64,000 bases of DNA from Neiella marina (lineage in GTDB: Bacteria > Pseudomonadota > Gammaproteobacteria > Enterobacterales > Neiellaceae): positions 224,658-288,657 of the forward strand of contig NZ_NGNS01000003.1 of assembly GCF_002165625.1 (NCBI RefSeq), in the 5' to 3' direction. A program made the translations under genes and the position numbers. Position 1 is the first letter of the stretch. Each line of letters begins with the position of its first letter. Under the pieces are notes generated by a model. That model searched no databases and was not told the DNA's origin. It saw only the letters and a list, made by a program, of their open reading frames with translations. Shown in pieces: positions 1 through 9,269 of the stretch.

Positions 1-215
1 GCAAACTAGCGGTACTGCGCAACCCGAATGATGACTTCGTTACGTTGCAAAGACCGCTTTCAATGGAACCTATTGGTGTTGCCGTACCGCATGGTGATTT
101 GCACTTTTTCAATCTAGTGCGCAATTTCATGGTGTCTTACGAACGAGTCGGGTTGATGACTAAACTTCGTAGCAAATGGTTTGATAACGGTGAATGGCTT
201 GCCCAATTGCCCTAA
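1..215 (+). CDS. C-terminal end of a periplasmic solute-binding protein (family 3-like), cut by window start
   Basis: An open frame enters from the left edge (codons from base 3) and stops with TAA at 213-215, giving 70 residues. It contains a stretch NPNDDFVTLQRPLS followed by PIGVAVPHGD and ends ...LRSKWFDNGEWLAQLP. The order 'ordinary peptide, PxGxAVPxGD, LxxLVNxF..., KWF' is the usual tail of family 3 (amino-acid-type) extracellular solute-binding proteins, where the last helix packs on lobe 1. A strong intrinsic terminator follows 20 bases after the stop, so this is the last gene of its transcript. Ligand cannot be told from this fragment; a free-standing binding protein without a transporter is possible. 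Confidence 0.7.
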   Translation, partial: KLAVLRNPNDDFVTLQRPLSMEPIGVAVPHGDLHFFNLVRNFMVSYERVGLMTKLRSKWFDNGEWLAQLP

Positions 216-235
216 CCAGCCAGTTCAATCGGATT

Positions 236-258
236 AGCGGGGCAATGCCCCGCTTTTT
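236..258 (+). terminator. Rho-independent terminator after the binding-protein gene
   Basis: Perfect 7-bp G/C stem GCGGGGC / GCCCCGC (237-243 with 247-253), loop AAT, followed by five T. It lies 20 bases after the stop codon. Confidence 0.9.
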
Positions 259-337
259 ATTATCCACCGTCAGCTTTCGCTTGAAGCCCCGATCCCAGCT
301 CGCTAGACTGCAACGATAACAATACGCGCAGATCACC

Positions 338-601
338 ATGAGCCCTAAACAAAATCACGATCAGCTCCATCTTTTCGATGTTCCTAATCCGTGCCAAGGC
401 ATTTGCCAAACTGGCGAACGGGGCTACTGCATTGGTTGTTTTCGCAAACGCGAAGAACGCTTTAACTGGCAGCAATTTGATGATGCCCAAAAGCTATACG
501 TGTTGAGGTTATGTGAGCAGCGCCGCAAACGAGCACAAAAGAAGCAAACCAATGACACATCCCCCCTCGACCAAAACAACGGCTCACAAACCCTGCTTTG
601 A
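338..601 (+). CDS. DUF1289 family protein
   Basis: 87 residues. The core reads NPCQGICQTGERGYCIGCFRKREE followed by FNWQQF: four cysteines spaced C-x3-C...C-x2-C, then an acidic/aromatic segment, as in the small DUF1289 (YdhL-like) proteins. The four cysteines suggest a small metal-binding fold, but the family has no established function. The C-terminal 25 residues are Lys/Gln/Asn-rich and probably disordered. It stands alone between the upstream terminator and the diguanylate cyclase gene. Confidence 0.8.
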   Translation: MSPKQNHDQLHLFDVPNPCQGICQTGERGYCIGCFRKREERFNWQQFDDAQKLYVLRLCEQRRKRAQKKQTNDTSPLDQNNGSQTLL

Positions 602-742
602 CGTTTGTTCCTTCCATTGCCAACAATTAACTTAAAAATAAGATCTCACTAACGATCATTTAACCATTCAAGCCAAAAAAATCACGTATGATGATTGCGA
701 GTTAATGTCTACAAGGAGGTATGAAACAACAGACGCAATGCG

Positions 743-2047
743 TTGCGCAGTAGTTACCCAGAGTTAATTGTTTTAAAAATGCCTTTATTTCGCTCCAACC
801 GCTTTCTTGCCCTACTCCTGCTAGCCATGCTGACCACTGTCGCTGTGATGGCTGGTTATCCCGAACGCTTTGAGTTTAGCGAACAACTCATTCCCGGCGA
901 AAACTACCACATCGAAGTGCAATCAGACCAAATGATTGGCGGTAAAAGTAGCGTGCGCTGGATCGATGAGAGCGAGAAACAGGCTATGGAATGCCAATTT
1001 TCGACCCAAGTGGCCCACCCTTACTGTCTCCTGCAGGTGTATTTCGCCAGTGAGCCGAATATTGGTAAAGACTTAAGCATTTTCCAAGACATGCTGATTG
1101 ATATTGATTACCAAGGACCAGGCCAAGAGCTTAGGTTGTACTTTCGAAATTTCGGAGCGACGTACTCGAAGTTAGAAGACTTCGATAGCTTGAAATACAG
1201 CATGGTTGACATACCGATCGCAGAATTAAATCAGCCGATCGTGGTCAAAATGGATGAAATAAAAGTGGCTAATTGGTGGGTATTAGAACGACACCTACCG
1301 CGACCTGATCGTTATGTAGACATCGACAACGTTATTGCCATGGGCATTGAGTTAAAGTCGTCGGTTGATGGCACCGTCGAGCGGCTCCGAATCAATCAAT
1401 TGACCTTGCGGGGCACCTATATCAGCCGCGAGCAACTATACCTTTACATTATTATCGGCTGGGCATTTATTCTGGTGTCCGGTGTCATGGTGGTTTTGAT
1501 TGAGCGGTTCAGAGACAAAACCACGGCAATTCAGAAACTCACTCATGAGACGTTCGAACTCAAACAAAGCTCGCAACTCGATCAACTAACCGAAGTACTG
1601 AATCGCCGCGGCGTATTGAACTTTTTCAGCCGCTACCAACAACAAGACAAGTACTCAAAAATCTACTCACTGTTACTTTTCGATGTCGACCACTTCAAGC
1701 AGATCAATGACCAATATGGTCATTCCGATGGTGACCGAGTGTTGCAACAGCTGGCTAAAAAACTCAAGGCCATGATCCGGAATCAGGATGGCTTTGGTCG
1801 CTGGGGTGGTGAAGAGTTCATCTTGCTCTGCCCGGGAACCAATCTCGAGCAAGCCCTCAAAGTAGCGGAGAAGATCCGCTTGATGATCAGCGAACATAAC
1901 TTCGAATTAGAGCCGAGCAAGCAAGTCACCGTGTCTATCGGTATTAGTATCAATTCGCTATCGACGCCAATAGAAGTGGCCATCGAGCGCGCGGATAAGA
2001 ACCTCTATTCGGCCAAAGCCAATGGTCGCAACCGAGTTCATTATTAG
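743..2047 (+). CDS. Membrane-anchored GGDEF diguanylate cyclase
   Basis: Makes the second messenger c-di-GMP. From the TTG at 743 (434 aa) it has a signal anchor at about residues 20-38, a periplasmic domain to about 230 of unrecognised type, a second membrane span at 233-254, a short coiled linker and a C-terminal GGDEF domain (about 275-434). The active-site loop GGEEF is intact (355-359), the metal Asp region LLFDVDHFKQIND is present, and RNQD (346-349), five residues before GGEEF, is a canonical inhibitory I-site, so product inhibition is expected. The start is uncertain: the only strong Shine-Dalgarno (AAGGAGG near 712) sits just before an ATG at 721 that opens a 10-codon ORF in another frame; in-frame starts are TTG 743 and ATG 779 (MPLFRSNR...). 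It converges with the phosphodiesterase gene, 11 bp away. Confidence 0.93.
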   Translation: MRSSYPELIVLKMPLFRSNRFLALLLLAMLTTVAVMAGYPERFEFSEQLIPGENYHIEVQSDQMIGGKSSVRWIDESEKQAMECQFSTQVAHPYCLLQVYFASEPNIGKDLSIFQDMLIDIDYQGPGQELRLYFRNFGATYSKLEDFDSLKYSMVDIPIAELNQPIVVKMDEIKVANWWVLERHLPRPDRYVDIDNVIAMGIELKSSVDGTVERLRINQLTLRGTYISREQLYLYIIIGWAFILVSGVMVVLIERFRDKTTAIQKLTHETFELKQSSQLDQLTEVLNRRGVLNFFSRYQQQDKYSKIYSLLLFDVDHFKQINDQYGHSDGDRVLQQLAKKLKAMIRNQDGFGRWGGEEFILLCPGTNLEQALKVAEKIRLMISEHNFELEPSKQVTVSIGISINSLSTPIEVAIERADKNLYSAKANGRNRVHY

Positions 2048-2058
2048 ATTGATTAAAA

Positions 2059-4341
2059 CTAATCGACTAACGGCTCAGAAACACACATCTTTTCACTGAA
2101 GCGGACAAAATCTTCGTGCTTTAGCGGCCGGCTGAACCAGTAGCCTTGAATAGCGTCACAATCATACTGAGCCAATATATCGAGTTGCGGCTCCGTCTCA
2201 ATACCTTCGGCCAATACAGATAGTTTGAGGTTTTTCGCCATTTGGCAGAGGCTCAACACAATTGCTTGATCATCAAGATTGTGTTCAATATTACGGACAA
2301 AACTGCGGTCAATTTTCAATTTATCGACTGGGAATTGTTTCAGGTAAGCCAAGGATGAATACCCTGTACCAAAGTCATCAATTGCCAGCGACACACCAAG
2401 GCTCTTGAGCTGGTTTAGCACCAGTATGCCAGTTTGTTCGTTGTCCATGATGGTACTTTCGGTAATTTCCAACTCAATTGCCGATGGTGGCACTTGATAT
2501 TGGTTTAGTAGCTGTTCAACGCGAGCGGTGAAATCGCTCTGCAAAAACTGCCTCGGGGAAATGTTAATGGCAACCACCAAATCGACAAGGCCAAGGCGTC
2601 GGTATTCGGCTGTCATCAGGCAAGCCTGCTCCAATACCCAATCGCCAATGGCTAAAATTAAACCGGTTTGCTCCGCCACAGGTATAAACTCCGCGAGCGA
2701 AATAAACTCGCCATCACAATGCCAACGGAGCAACGCTTCAGCACCAATGAGGGTCCGACTTGGCATCGCCATTTGTGGTTGCATATACAGACTCAATTGG
2801 TTCTTTTCAATGGCCTGCTCTAATTTCAACGCCAACTCAGCACGCCGAGCGTGGGCTTGCCCAACATCGATGTCGAAATAGCTGATGGTGTCACCACCTT
2901 TTTGCAGCGCCTGATCGGCAGCAATTTTTGCGTCCAATAACAAATCATGGCCGGTACGGACCTGCGGAGCATGTTCGGTAATACCTAACTGAACTTGAAT
3001 TCGCATTTGTCCCAAAGTGGTTGGTACCGGCGTTTGGAATCGACTGGCAATTTGCTTCACTAAAAACTGCAACTCCGAATCAGCCGTCAAGTGCTGAGCC
3101 AAAATGGCGAAGCTACCGTCTGCGATGTGATACAAAGTGGCATTTAACGGCTGCCGCTGTTGTGCCGTTTCAAACTGTTCGATCAGCGTATGGGTAACGC
3201 CTTCAATACACGCACTCGCGCCGTTGAGACCATAATGACCTTGCAGCTGCCCCATTTGTGCTACTTCGACTAAAACTAAGCTGATGCTTTGACCTTTGAT
3301 AATTGCGTTATTAATGTCTTCATTAAACCGTAGTCGGTTGAATAGCCCCGATTGGTCGTTGCGATAAGCTCGGTCCATCAGCTGTAGTTGAGCCCGTTTT
3401 TTCTGCGAAATGTCTTTGATGTGAATGTCGAAAGCCGCCATATCAGCCAACCAATGGATTTCGTAACTAAAGTAGCGGTCTTCAAGTTGATGCTCATGTC
3501 GATGAGCATCAGATACATGATTGCGGGCATCAAATAGCTGCTGTCCAAGATCGGGTGACAATAACGCCGTTGGGTTGTCGACGCCGTTGAACTGTTTAAG
3601 CACTTCGCTACTCGCCGGGTTTTGATAGAGCACATCACCACGCTCCCCCAAGCTTAATACTGGGTTGGGGTTGCGCTCAGCAAACAGGGCTAAACGGGCA
3701 TTGCTATCACTGAGTAGCAGATAACGTTTGACGTAACGGCCTAGCAATATGGCTAACAATAATACTGCAGCACCATACACCACCACCGCGGCAAACATCT
3801 CAGCCAATGCATTTTGAGTTTGCTGGTAGCCTTGGTTGACTTCACCGGTGATGGTCGATTCGAGTTGGCTCAATAACGGCAAAATATCTCTTCGCTCGTC
3901 GCTTAACTGGCGCAACTGCGCGCGGGCCAAATCCCAATCAACACTTCGTTTTCTCAGGTTCTGATGCAGTTGCGCAGCAATATTATCGATCTTCGCTAAA
4001 TGCAGCTTCACCGGCTCAACACGATTATCACCAGCGTACATAGCGAGCGTGCTTAGTGCTTGCGATAACTGCTCGGCAACCGCTTGTGCATGTTCGGTGT
4101 AAAGCGCCGAGTCGACCGTTGCGTAATACTCATAAAGTAACCGTTCATGCTCTCCTAATAAATGGTTAATGCTGCTGCTGGTTTGCAACACCGGCAATTG
4201 ATTGCTCACCAATCGAGACGATATTTGCTTGAGGCTATCGACGGACAGATAGACATAGGCCGATAAGCCAAGGCCAATAGCCAGTACAAAGCCGTAAATC
4301 AGGTTGGCTTTGAGGTTGAGTCGCTGTGAACTGACAATCAT
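2059..4341 (-). CDS. Membrane-bound GGDEF-EAL c-di-GMP phosphodiesterase
   Basis: 760 aa. Membrane span about 12-31, a helical periplasmic sensor (about 35-180), second span about 183-204, a PAS-like segment (about 215-310), a GGDEF-like domain (about 320-490) and an EAL domain (about 500-745). The GGDEF loop is degenerate (ADGSF at 407-411), so no cyclase activity is expected. The EAL domain keeps its catalytic set: EALLRW (535-540), INIS Asn, LEITES Glu, the Asp pair in IDDFGTGYSS (655-656), KIDRSF Lys, AEGIE and the QGYWFSRP Gln. Hydrolysis of c-di-GMP to pGpG is therefore predicted, with the degenerate domain possibly a GTP-binding regulator. The pairing with the neighbouring convergent cyclase suggests opposed local c-di-GMP control. 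Confidence 0.92.
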   Translation of the reverse strand: MIVSSQRLNLKANLIYGFVLAIGLGLSAYVYLSVDSLKQISSRLVSNQLPVLQTSSSINHLLGEHERLLYEYYATVDSALYTEHAQAVAEQLSQALSTLAMYAGDNRVEPVKLHLAKIDNIAAQLHQNLRKRSVDWDLARAQLRQLSDERRDILPLLSQLESTITGEVNQGYQQTQNALAEMFAAVVVYGAAVLLLAILLGRYVKRYLLLSDSNARLALFAERNPNPVLSLGERGDVLYQNPASSEVLKQFNGVDNPTALLSPDLGQQLFDARNHVSDAHRHEHQLEDRYFSYEIHWLADMAAFDIHIKDISQKKRAQLQLMDRAYRNDQSGLFNRLRFNEDINNAIIKGQSISLVLVEVAQMGQLQGHYGLNGASACIEGVTHTLIEQFETAQQRQPLNATLYHIADGSFAILAQHLTADSELQFLVKQIASRFQTPVPTTLGQMRIQVQLGITEHAPQVRTGHDLLLDAKIAADQALQKGGDTISYFDIDVGQAHARRAELALKLEQAIEKNQLSLYMQPQMAMPSRTLIGAEALLRWHCDGEFISLAEFIPVAEQTGLILAIGDWVLEQACLMTAEYRRLGLVDLVVAINISPRQFLQSDFTARVEQLLNQYQVPPSAIELEITESTIMDNEQTGILVLNQLKSLGVSLAIDDFGTGYSSLAYLKQFPVDKLKIDRSFVRNIEHNLDDQAIVLSLCQMAKNLKLSVLAEGIETEPQLDILAQYDCDAIQGYWFSRPLKHEDFVRFSEKMCVSEPLVD

Positions 4342-4513
4342 TGTTCAAACCCTTGAGTGCTGCTCCGTGTTAATGAAGGAGAACGGCGAAACTGAAAAAA
4401 AATTCCACGTTATCGCTAACTCAATCATTCACTTAGCTTTTAGCCGCCAAGTAGACATCGGACCAGTGATACTGTTACGGTAACATTCATGTTTTAACGG
4501 CCAACTTAACTCG

Positions 4514-5317
4514 ATGCATATTGACCAACTCCTGAGCCAAATAGATTCTCAAAACGACAACCAAGCAATCCAATTGTCGGTAACAAACGATTGGGCACAA
4601 GGCAGAACTCTATTTGGTGGCCTTTCTGCCTCGCTGGCCTACCGAGCAATCGAAAATAAACTGACCGCTCCTCGCATGCTTCGCTCATTTAACACCAGTT
4701 TTATTGGGCCGATTTATCCAGATAAAGACTTTACAGTTGAGGCGGAAATTCTCCGAGAAGGTCGAAATGCAACTCAAGCGGTGGCTCGTATTATTCAAGA
4801 TGGCAATACCGCTGTAATGTGCCAAGCGGCATTTGGTGTCGGTAGGGCTTCGAAAATCGCGGTCCAGGATCGGCGCAAACATCATATGGTGGCGCCATCG
4901 AAAGCCAACTTCATTCCGCAGATCCCAAAAGTAACACCAAAATTTCTACGCAATATTGACCTTGCCAAATGTGATGGAGGCTGGCCATTCACCGGCCGCA
5001 AAAGTCACCATGTCGGTGGCTGGATGCGTTTCAAGACACCGCCAGCACAGCTTACCAATGCCCATTTGATTGCTCTTATCGATGCATGGCCGCCAACTGT
5101 ATTGCAAATGCTCAGATGGCCCGCGCCAGCGAGCACCATGAGCTGGAATGTTGAATTTATTCATCCTCACCGACCGATGAGCCCAGAGAACTGGTTTGCT
5201 TATCAAGCCCACACAAGACAAGCAGCAGACGGGTACGGTCACACTGAAGCGGATATCTACGATAGCTATGGTGAGCTGGTTGCGATTAGTCGTCAGGTTG
5301 TTGCGGTGTTTGACTGA
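4514..5317 (+). CDS. Acyl-CoA thioesterase-like protein (double hotdog)
   Basis: 267 aa, no signal peptide. The first half has the hotdog pattern GRTLFGGLSASLAYRAIENKL followed by LRSFNTSFIGPIYPDKDFTVEAEILREGRNATQAVARI; the second half repeats the fold and has ALIDAWPPT, where the Asp is at the position used by TesB-type thioesterases. This matches the 4HBT_3 (thioesterase-like superfamily) group that hydrolyses acyl-CoA. Substrate chain length cannot be inferred. It is divergent from the phosphodiesterase gene and seems monocistronic. Confidence 0.8.
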   Translation: MHIDQLLSQIDSQNDNQAIQLSVTNDWAQGRTLFGGLSASLAYRAIENKLTAPRMLRSFNTSFIGPIYPDKDFTVEAEILREGRNATQAVARIIQDGNTAVMCQAAFGVGRASKIAVQDRRKHHMVAPSKANFIPQIPKVTPKFLRNIDLAKCDGGWPFTGRKSHHVGGWMRFKTPPAQLTNAHLIALIDAWPPTVLQMLRWPAPASTMSWNVEFIHPHRPMSPENWFAYQAHTRQAADGYGHTEADIYDSYGELVAISRQVVAVFD

Positions 5318-5608
5318 ACCAATTGGCTTGAGCAAAAACTGTAAGCAAGTGTGACCAGCCATTCTTGTCACCTGCTTTGGCTAACTCGTTGTTCCATAAC
5401 AAGTCTCATTTCACTCGCCATAAAGCTTTTTCATCGCGGCACTATTTGAGTGACGTCAGATTAACTTAACCATTTGTTTTGAATGGTTTATCCAACTTGG
5501 TAATTGCCCATATAGGTTGCTATGTTGTAGCAAAGCAAAGGGCTGTAAGCGACCTAATCTAACACTGGGTTGCTGTTTCCGATCACAAAGTTGTGGGTAT
5601 TCGTTGTT

Positions 5609-7747
5609 ATGTTAACTCGGCCAATCGCCAACCTATTAATCAGCTGTTTTAGCTTGCTGCTCCTAGCGTCGCCAGCCAAGGCGTTAACGTCAGGTCCGCA
5701 GCAGCATCCACATATTGAAGTGGAACTCGTTGCTGAAAATCAAACTTGGGTGCCGGGCACGACGCAATGGCTTGGCCTAGCTATGCGCCCTGAAAGCCAC
5801 TGGCACACATACTGGAAAAACCCCGGTGATAGCGGCATTGCAACCACGTTCGACTTCAGCATCAATACTCTTAATGGACCAGAAAGCGAGGCAATTTCTC
5901 TACCAACCGGCAATGTAGCCTGGCCAACCCCCGAGCGTATTGTCATTTCTGACATCACTAATTTTGGCTACTATCACGACTCATTATTGATGGTACCAGT
6001 CGAGCTGCCTACGACTCTCAATGCTTCAGCAATCTCTGTCGAGCTCGATGCCTCATGGCTGGTATGCAAAGAAAGTTGCATTCCAGGCGATGGCAAATTC
6101 CAACTAACAATACCGGTCGCCAATACGACTCGCCCTAGTGCATTTGCCACCTTATTCGAACAGACTAGAAAGCTGCTCCCCCAGCAGGCGCAATCGAGTC
6201 AACTGCGCTTCAACTTAAACCCTGACAATAACGAACAGATACGTTTTCAATACGTTCCTGAAACGAATAACGCGATGCCAATGTCATCGTCAGTCGACTT
6301 GTTTGCTGCCAATGAGCAGCTCATTGCTGCCGCGGACAAACCTCAGTGGCAACAACTAATCGACGTTGAAGGAGCGAAATTTTGGCAAACTGATATTGCT
6401 GTGAGTGACTATTTTTATCAGCTGCCGCAAAGCGCTGAAGTGGTTCTGGCTGCAGCAAACAGTGAAGGCGTCATTCAAGGCTTAACTATCACCGCAAAGC
6501 AGCAGGCGCTGCTGGCCAACCGTTCAGACAACTCGGCAGATTCACAGCAACAAGCCCAACAATCGTTAGTGATTTTGATGCTGATGGCATTTGTTGGCGG
6601 TATCTTGTTGAATCTGATGCCCTGTGTGTTTCCAGTGCTATCACTAAAAGCGCTGAGTTTGGTCAAACTGTCAGGTAAAGCCGCATCGCAAGCTCGACTT
6701 CACGGTCTGCTCTACTCGCTCGGTATTCTGGCATCACTCACTGTGTTAGCCGCGATATTAACTGTCATGAAGCAAGCGGGGGCAGCAGTAGGCTGGGGCT
6801 TTCAACTTCAAGACCCGATATTTTTGACGGTATTGAGTCTATTGATGGTACTAATGGCGGCCAGTTTGTTGGGCGCCTTCGAAGTGGCTGGCAGTTGGAT
6901 GTCAGTAGGCAGTGAGCGTTTATCTCGCGGCGATCGAACTGCATCTTTACTGTCAGGATGTTTAGCTGTGGTGGTTGCAAGCCCCTGCATGACACCATTG
7001 ATGGCCCCTGCATTAGGCGTTGCGCTGACGCTGCCAATGGTCAGCATGTTCATTATCTTGATGGCTCTGGGTTTAGGGTTGGCACTACCGATTATCATCT
7101 TGACGCTACAGCCCAAACTCATCGCCAAAATGCCAAAGCCCGGTCCTTGGTTGGACACCTTTAAACAAGCGTTGGCATTTCCACTACTTCTAACTGCACT
7201 TTGGCTACTTTGGCTGCTACAGCAGCACGACCCAACTTGGGTATTGGTGGTGTTAGCTATTTTGCTGATTATGAGCTTCTGTTGGTGGCTAAAAGTTCGC
7301 GGCTATCCAAAGTTTGCGACCGCAGTAATAGTTGCAACTGTGGCTACCACGGTTGCACTCACTCAACGTTCGGCTTCCGATGATGGCGGGCTGGCAGCAG
7401 TCGCTCAACCCTACTCGGCGCAGCTGCTCCAACAACATCTGAACCAAGGTGAAGTCGTTTTCGTTAACATGACAGCAGATTGGTGCTTAACATGTAAAGT
7501 CAATGAACGAGTAACCTTTAGTCAGCAGACCGTCGCTGCTGTGTTCGATGAACACAGTATTCACTACGTGGTTGGCGACTGGACCCATCGAGATCGTGCG
7601 ATTAGCGATTACCTCGACCAGTTCCAACACGCTGGAGTGCCCTTGTATGTCCTCTACAATCAACGAGGAGAGGCTTTAGTGTTACCTCAAATACTCACAC
7701 CTAGCACCGTGGTGGAATACATAGAAACACATGCAATCAACATCTAA
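5609..7747 (+). CDS. DsbD/ScsB-like protein-disulfide reductase
   Basis: Carries electrons from cytoplasmic thioredoxin across the inner membrane to periplasmic thiol proteins. I choose ATG 5609 because it opens with a clean signal peptide ending ASPAKA; an in-frame TTG at 5570 would add 13 residues. Order: periplasmic DsbD-N-like domain with the Cys pair in LVCKESCIPG, a polytopic domain with the two redox cysteines in NLMPCVFPVLSLK and VVASPCMTPLMAPALG, then a C-terminal thioredoxin domain with CxxC in DWCLTCKVNE. The large N-terminal domain and layout are closer to ScsB (copper-stress type) than to E. coli DsbD. The next gene, 51 bp on, is a secreted redoxin and a plausible partner. Confidence 0.9.
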   Translation: MLTRPIANLLISCFSLLLLASPAKALTSGPQQHPHIEVELVAENQTWVPGTTQWLGLAMRPESHWHTYWKNPGDSGIATTFDFSINTLNGPESEAISLPTGNVAWPTPERIVISDITNFGYYHDSLLMVPVELPTTLNASAISVELDASWLVCKESCIPGDGKFQLTIPVANTTRPSAFATLFEQTRKLLPQQAQSSQLRFNLNPDNNEQIRFQYVPETNNAMPMSSSVDLFAANEQLIAAADKPQWQQLIDVEGAKFWQTDIAVSDYFYQLPQSAEVVLAAANSEGVIQGLTITAKQQALLANRSDNSADSQQQAQQSLVILMLMAFVGGILLNLMPCVFPVLSLKALSLVKLSGKAASQARLHGLLYSLGILASLTVLAAILTVMKQAGAAVGWGFQLQDPIFLTVLSLLMVLMAASLLGAFEVAGSWMSVGSERLSRGDRTASLLSGCLAVVVASPCMTPLMAPALGVALTLPMVSMFIILMALGLGLALPIIILTLQPKLIAKMPKPGPWLDTFKQALAFPLLLTALWLLWLLQQHDPTWVLVVLAILLIMSFCWWLKVRGYPKFATAVIVATVATTVALTQRSASDDGGLAAVAQPYSAQLLQQHLNQGEVVFVNMTADWCLTCKVNERVTFSQQTVAAVFDEHSIHYVVGDWTHRDRAISDYLDQFQHAGVPLYVLYNQRGEALVLPQILTPSTVVEYIETHAINI

Positions 7748-7798
7748 CCCGTTGTAAAGATGAAGTTTTACTACCCCACAACCAAAGGAACGCAAAAC

Positions 7799-8416
7799 AT
7801 GTCAAGGTTACTAAAACGAACCCAATTACTGCTTGCTGCTGCTGTTACCTGCCTTAGTTTGACGGCACACGCCGCGGCAAAGGTAAACCAGGCGGCCCCC
7901 GACTTTAACTTGACCAGTGCGGCGGGTGAGCAGGTTCAGCTAAGCGACTATCAGGGTAAGTACGTTATTCTCGAATGGACTAATCACGACTGCCCTTTTG
8001 TTAAAAAGCATTACAGCAGTGACAACATGCAAGGGCTGCAGAAGAAGTATGCCGATCAGGACGTTGTGTGGTTATCCGTTATCTCATCGGCACCAGGTAA
8101 ACAAGGCTATGTCGATGCCACTGCGGCAAATAAGCTCACCACAGAAAGAGGAGCGGCACCAGCTCAGGTGCTGTTTGATCCTGATGGCAAAGTAGGCAAG
8201 CAATACGGCGCCAAAACGACGCCGCACATGTACATTGTCAAACCTGATGGCGTGCTGGCATATGCAGGCGCCATCGACAGTATTAAGTCGACCGATCCGG
8301 CCGATATCCCAGCGGCAACCAATTACGTTGTTCAAGCCATGGACGAGTTGGCGGCAGGTAAAAGCGTATCTAGCCCGCTAACAAAACCTTATGGCTGCTC
8401 AGTCAAATACATGTAG
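7799..8416 (+). CDS. Secreted thioredoxin-fold redoxin (AhpC/TSA-like)
   Basis: 205 aa from ATG 7799, chosen because AAAGGA lies 9 bases upstream; an upstream in-frame ATG at 7760 lacks this. Signal peptide ends about TAHAAA. The rest is a redoxin domain: APDFNLTSAAGEQVQLSDYQGKYVILEW, then HDCPFVKKHY with a single active-site-type Cys and no partner two residues later, and TTPHMYIVKPDGVLAYAGAID with the cis-Pro region. A second Cys sits near the C-terminus (YGCSVKYM). Such proteins often follow ScsB/DsbD-like genes; reduction by the upstream protein is inferred. A peroxidase or thiol-repair role is possible. Confidence 0.85.
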   Translation: MSRLLKRTQLLLAAAVTCLSLTAHAAAKVNQAAPDFNLTSAAGEQVQLSDYQGKYVILEWTNHDCPFVKKHYSSDNMQGLQKKYADQDVVWLSVISSAPGKQGYVDATAANKLTTERGAAPAQVLFDPDGKVGKQYGAKTTPHMYIVKPDGVLAYAGAIDSIKSTDPADIPAATNYVVQAMDELAAGKSVSSPLTKPYGCSVKYM

Positions 8417-8431
8417 TATCAATGACCTAGC

Positions 8432-8461
8432 TGGAGCAAAGTGCTATCATGCTTTGCTCCA
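8432..8461 (+). other. Long hairpin between redoxin gene and arfB
   Basis: Perfect 10-bp stem TGGAGCAAAG / CTTTGCTCCA (8432-8441 with 8452-8461) with a 10-base loop. No T run follows, so it is not a classic terminator. It could stabilise the 3' end of the upstream mRNA. Confidence 0.6.
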
Positions 8462-8503
8462 ATAGCAACCATTGCGAGTCCATCGCAGTTACCCCAGTCG
8501 ATT

Positions 8504-8926
8504 ATGGCAACTCTGATACAACTCTCAAACAACGTTGCAATAGCTGACTGGGAAGTAGAGCTAACCGCTATTCGAGCACAAGGCGCGGGCGGTCAGAACG
8601 TCAATAAGGTGTCGAGTGCAGTGCACTTAAGATTCAACATTCACCACTCTGCCCTGCCAATCTATTACAAAGAACGGTTGCTATCGACCAATGATCAACG
8701 CATCACCAAGGATGGTGAAATCATCATCAAAGCTCAGCAGTATCGTACTCAGCAACAAAATAAAGAAGATGCGCTTGAGCGACTCAAAGAACTGATCTTA
8801 CAAGCTAGCCAGCCAACAAAAGTGCGCCGAGCGACAAAACCAACCAAAGCATCACAGCGTAAGCGGTTACAACGTAAATCGCAGCGTAGCGAAGTCAAAT
8901 CGATGAGAAAGCGTGTCGACTATTAA
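8504..8926 (+). CDS. arfB: Alternative ribosome-rescue factor ArfB (YaeJ)
   Basis: 140 aa from ATG 8504, the same length as E. coli ArfB; an upstream in-frame start at 8441 would add a tail that lies inside the preceding hairpin. The release-factor motif is present in GAGGQNVNKVSSAVHLRF, where GGQ catalyses peptidyl-tRNA hydrolysis in the ribosomal A site. The Lys/Arg-rich C-terminal tail (KVRRATKPTKASQRKRLQRKSQ...) is the part that enters the empty mRNA channel of stalled ribosomes. The role is rescue of non-stop complexes as a backup to trans-translation. Confidence 0.95.
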   Translation: MATLIQLSNNVAIADWEVELTAIRAQGAGGQNVNKVSSAVHLRFNIHHSALPIYYKERLLSTNDQRITKDGEIIIKAQQYRTQQQNKEDALERLKELILQASQPTKVRRATKPTKASQRKRLQRKSQRSEVKSMRKRVDY

Positions 8927-9084
8927 GAATGACAGTTCGGTGACAACCTGGTTGACCTCTTAGGTAGCTCACAACTATTTACATTAACTCGCTGTATTTG
9001 AATATATTTTGGTTTTATCTCGGTTTAGCCAAGGGGCTTGTTCTAAGCTGAGTAAGCACATAACAATAAGTTCAGGGGACGCGC

Positions 9085-9258
9085 ATGAAAGACCGGCAGT
9101 TTGACTCGGTACTGGAGTCAATAAAACAAACACTAGAAACGATTTCAAATCAGTTAACCGACGCCCAGCAAAGCACCGCTCATATTCACTCTTCACTACT
9201 CCAACTGAATCGCAATGACCGCTTGTCAAAACGATGTTGGCGGCAATCAGCTCGCTAG
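9085..9258 (+). CDS. Small hypothetical protein (57 aa)
   Basis: A short ORF starting ATG at 9085 after AGGGGAC (about 6 bases before the start) and ending TAG 9256-9258. It encodes MKDRQFDSVLESIKQTLETI..., a predicted helical, Gln/Ser/Thr-rich peptide with heptad-like hydrophobic spacing, ending in a basic tail. No family recognised. A strong hairpin 12 bases after the stop looks like its terminator. The good ribosome-binding site and the terminator support a real gene. Confidence 0.55.
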   Translation: MKDRQFDSVLESIKQTLETISNQLTDAQQSTAHIHSSLLQLNRNDRLSKRCWRQSAR

Positions 9259-9269
9259 ATTGACACCCG

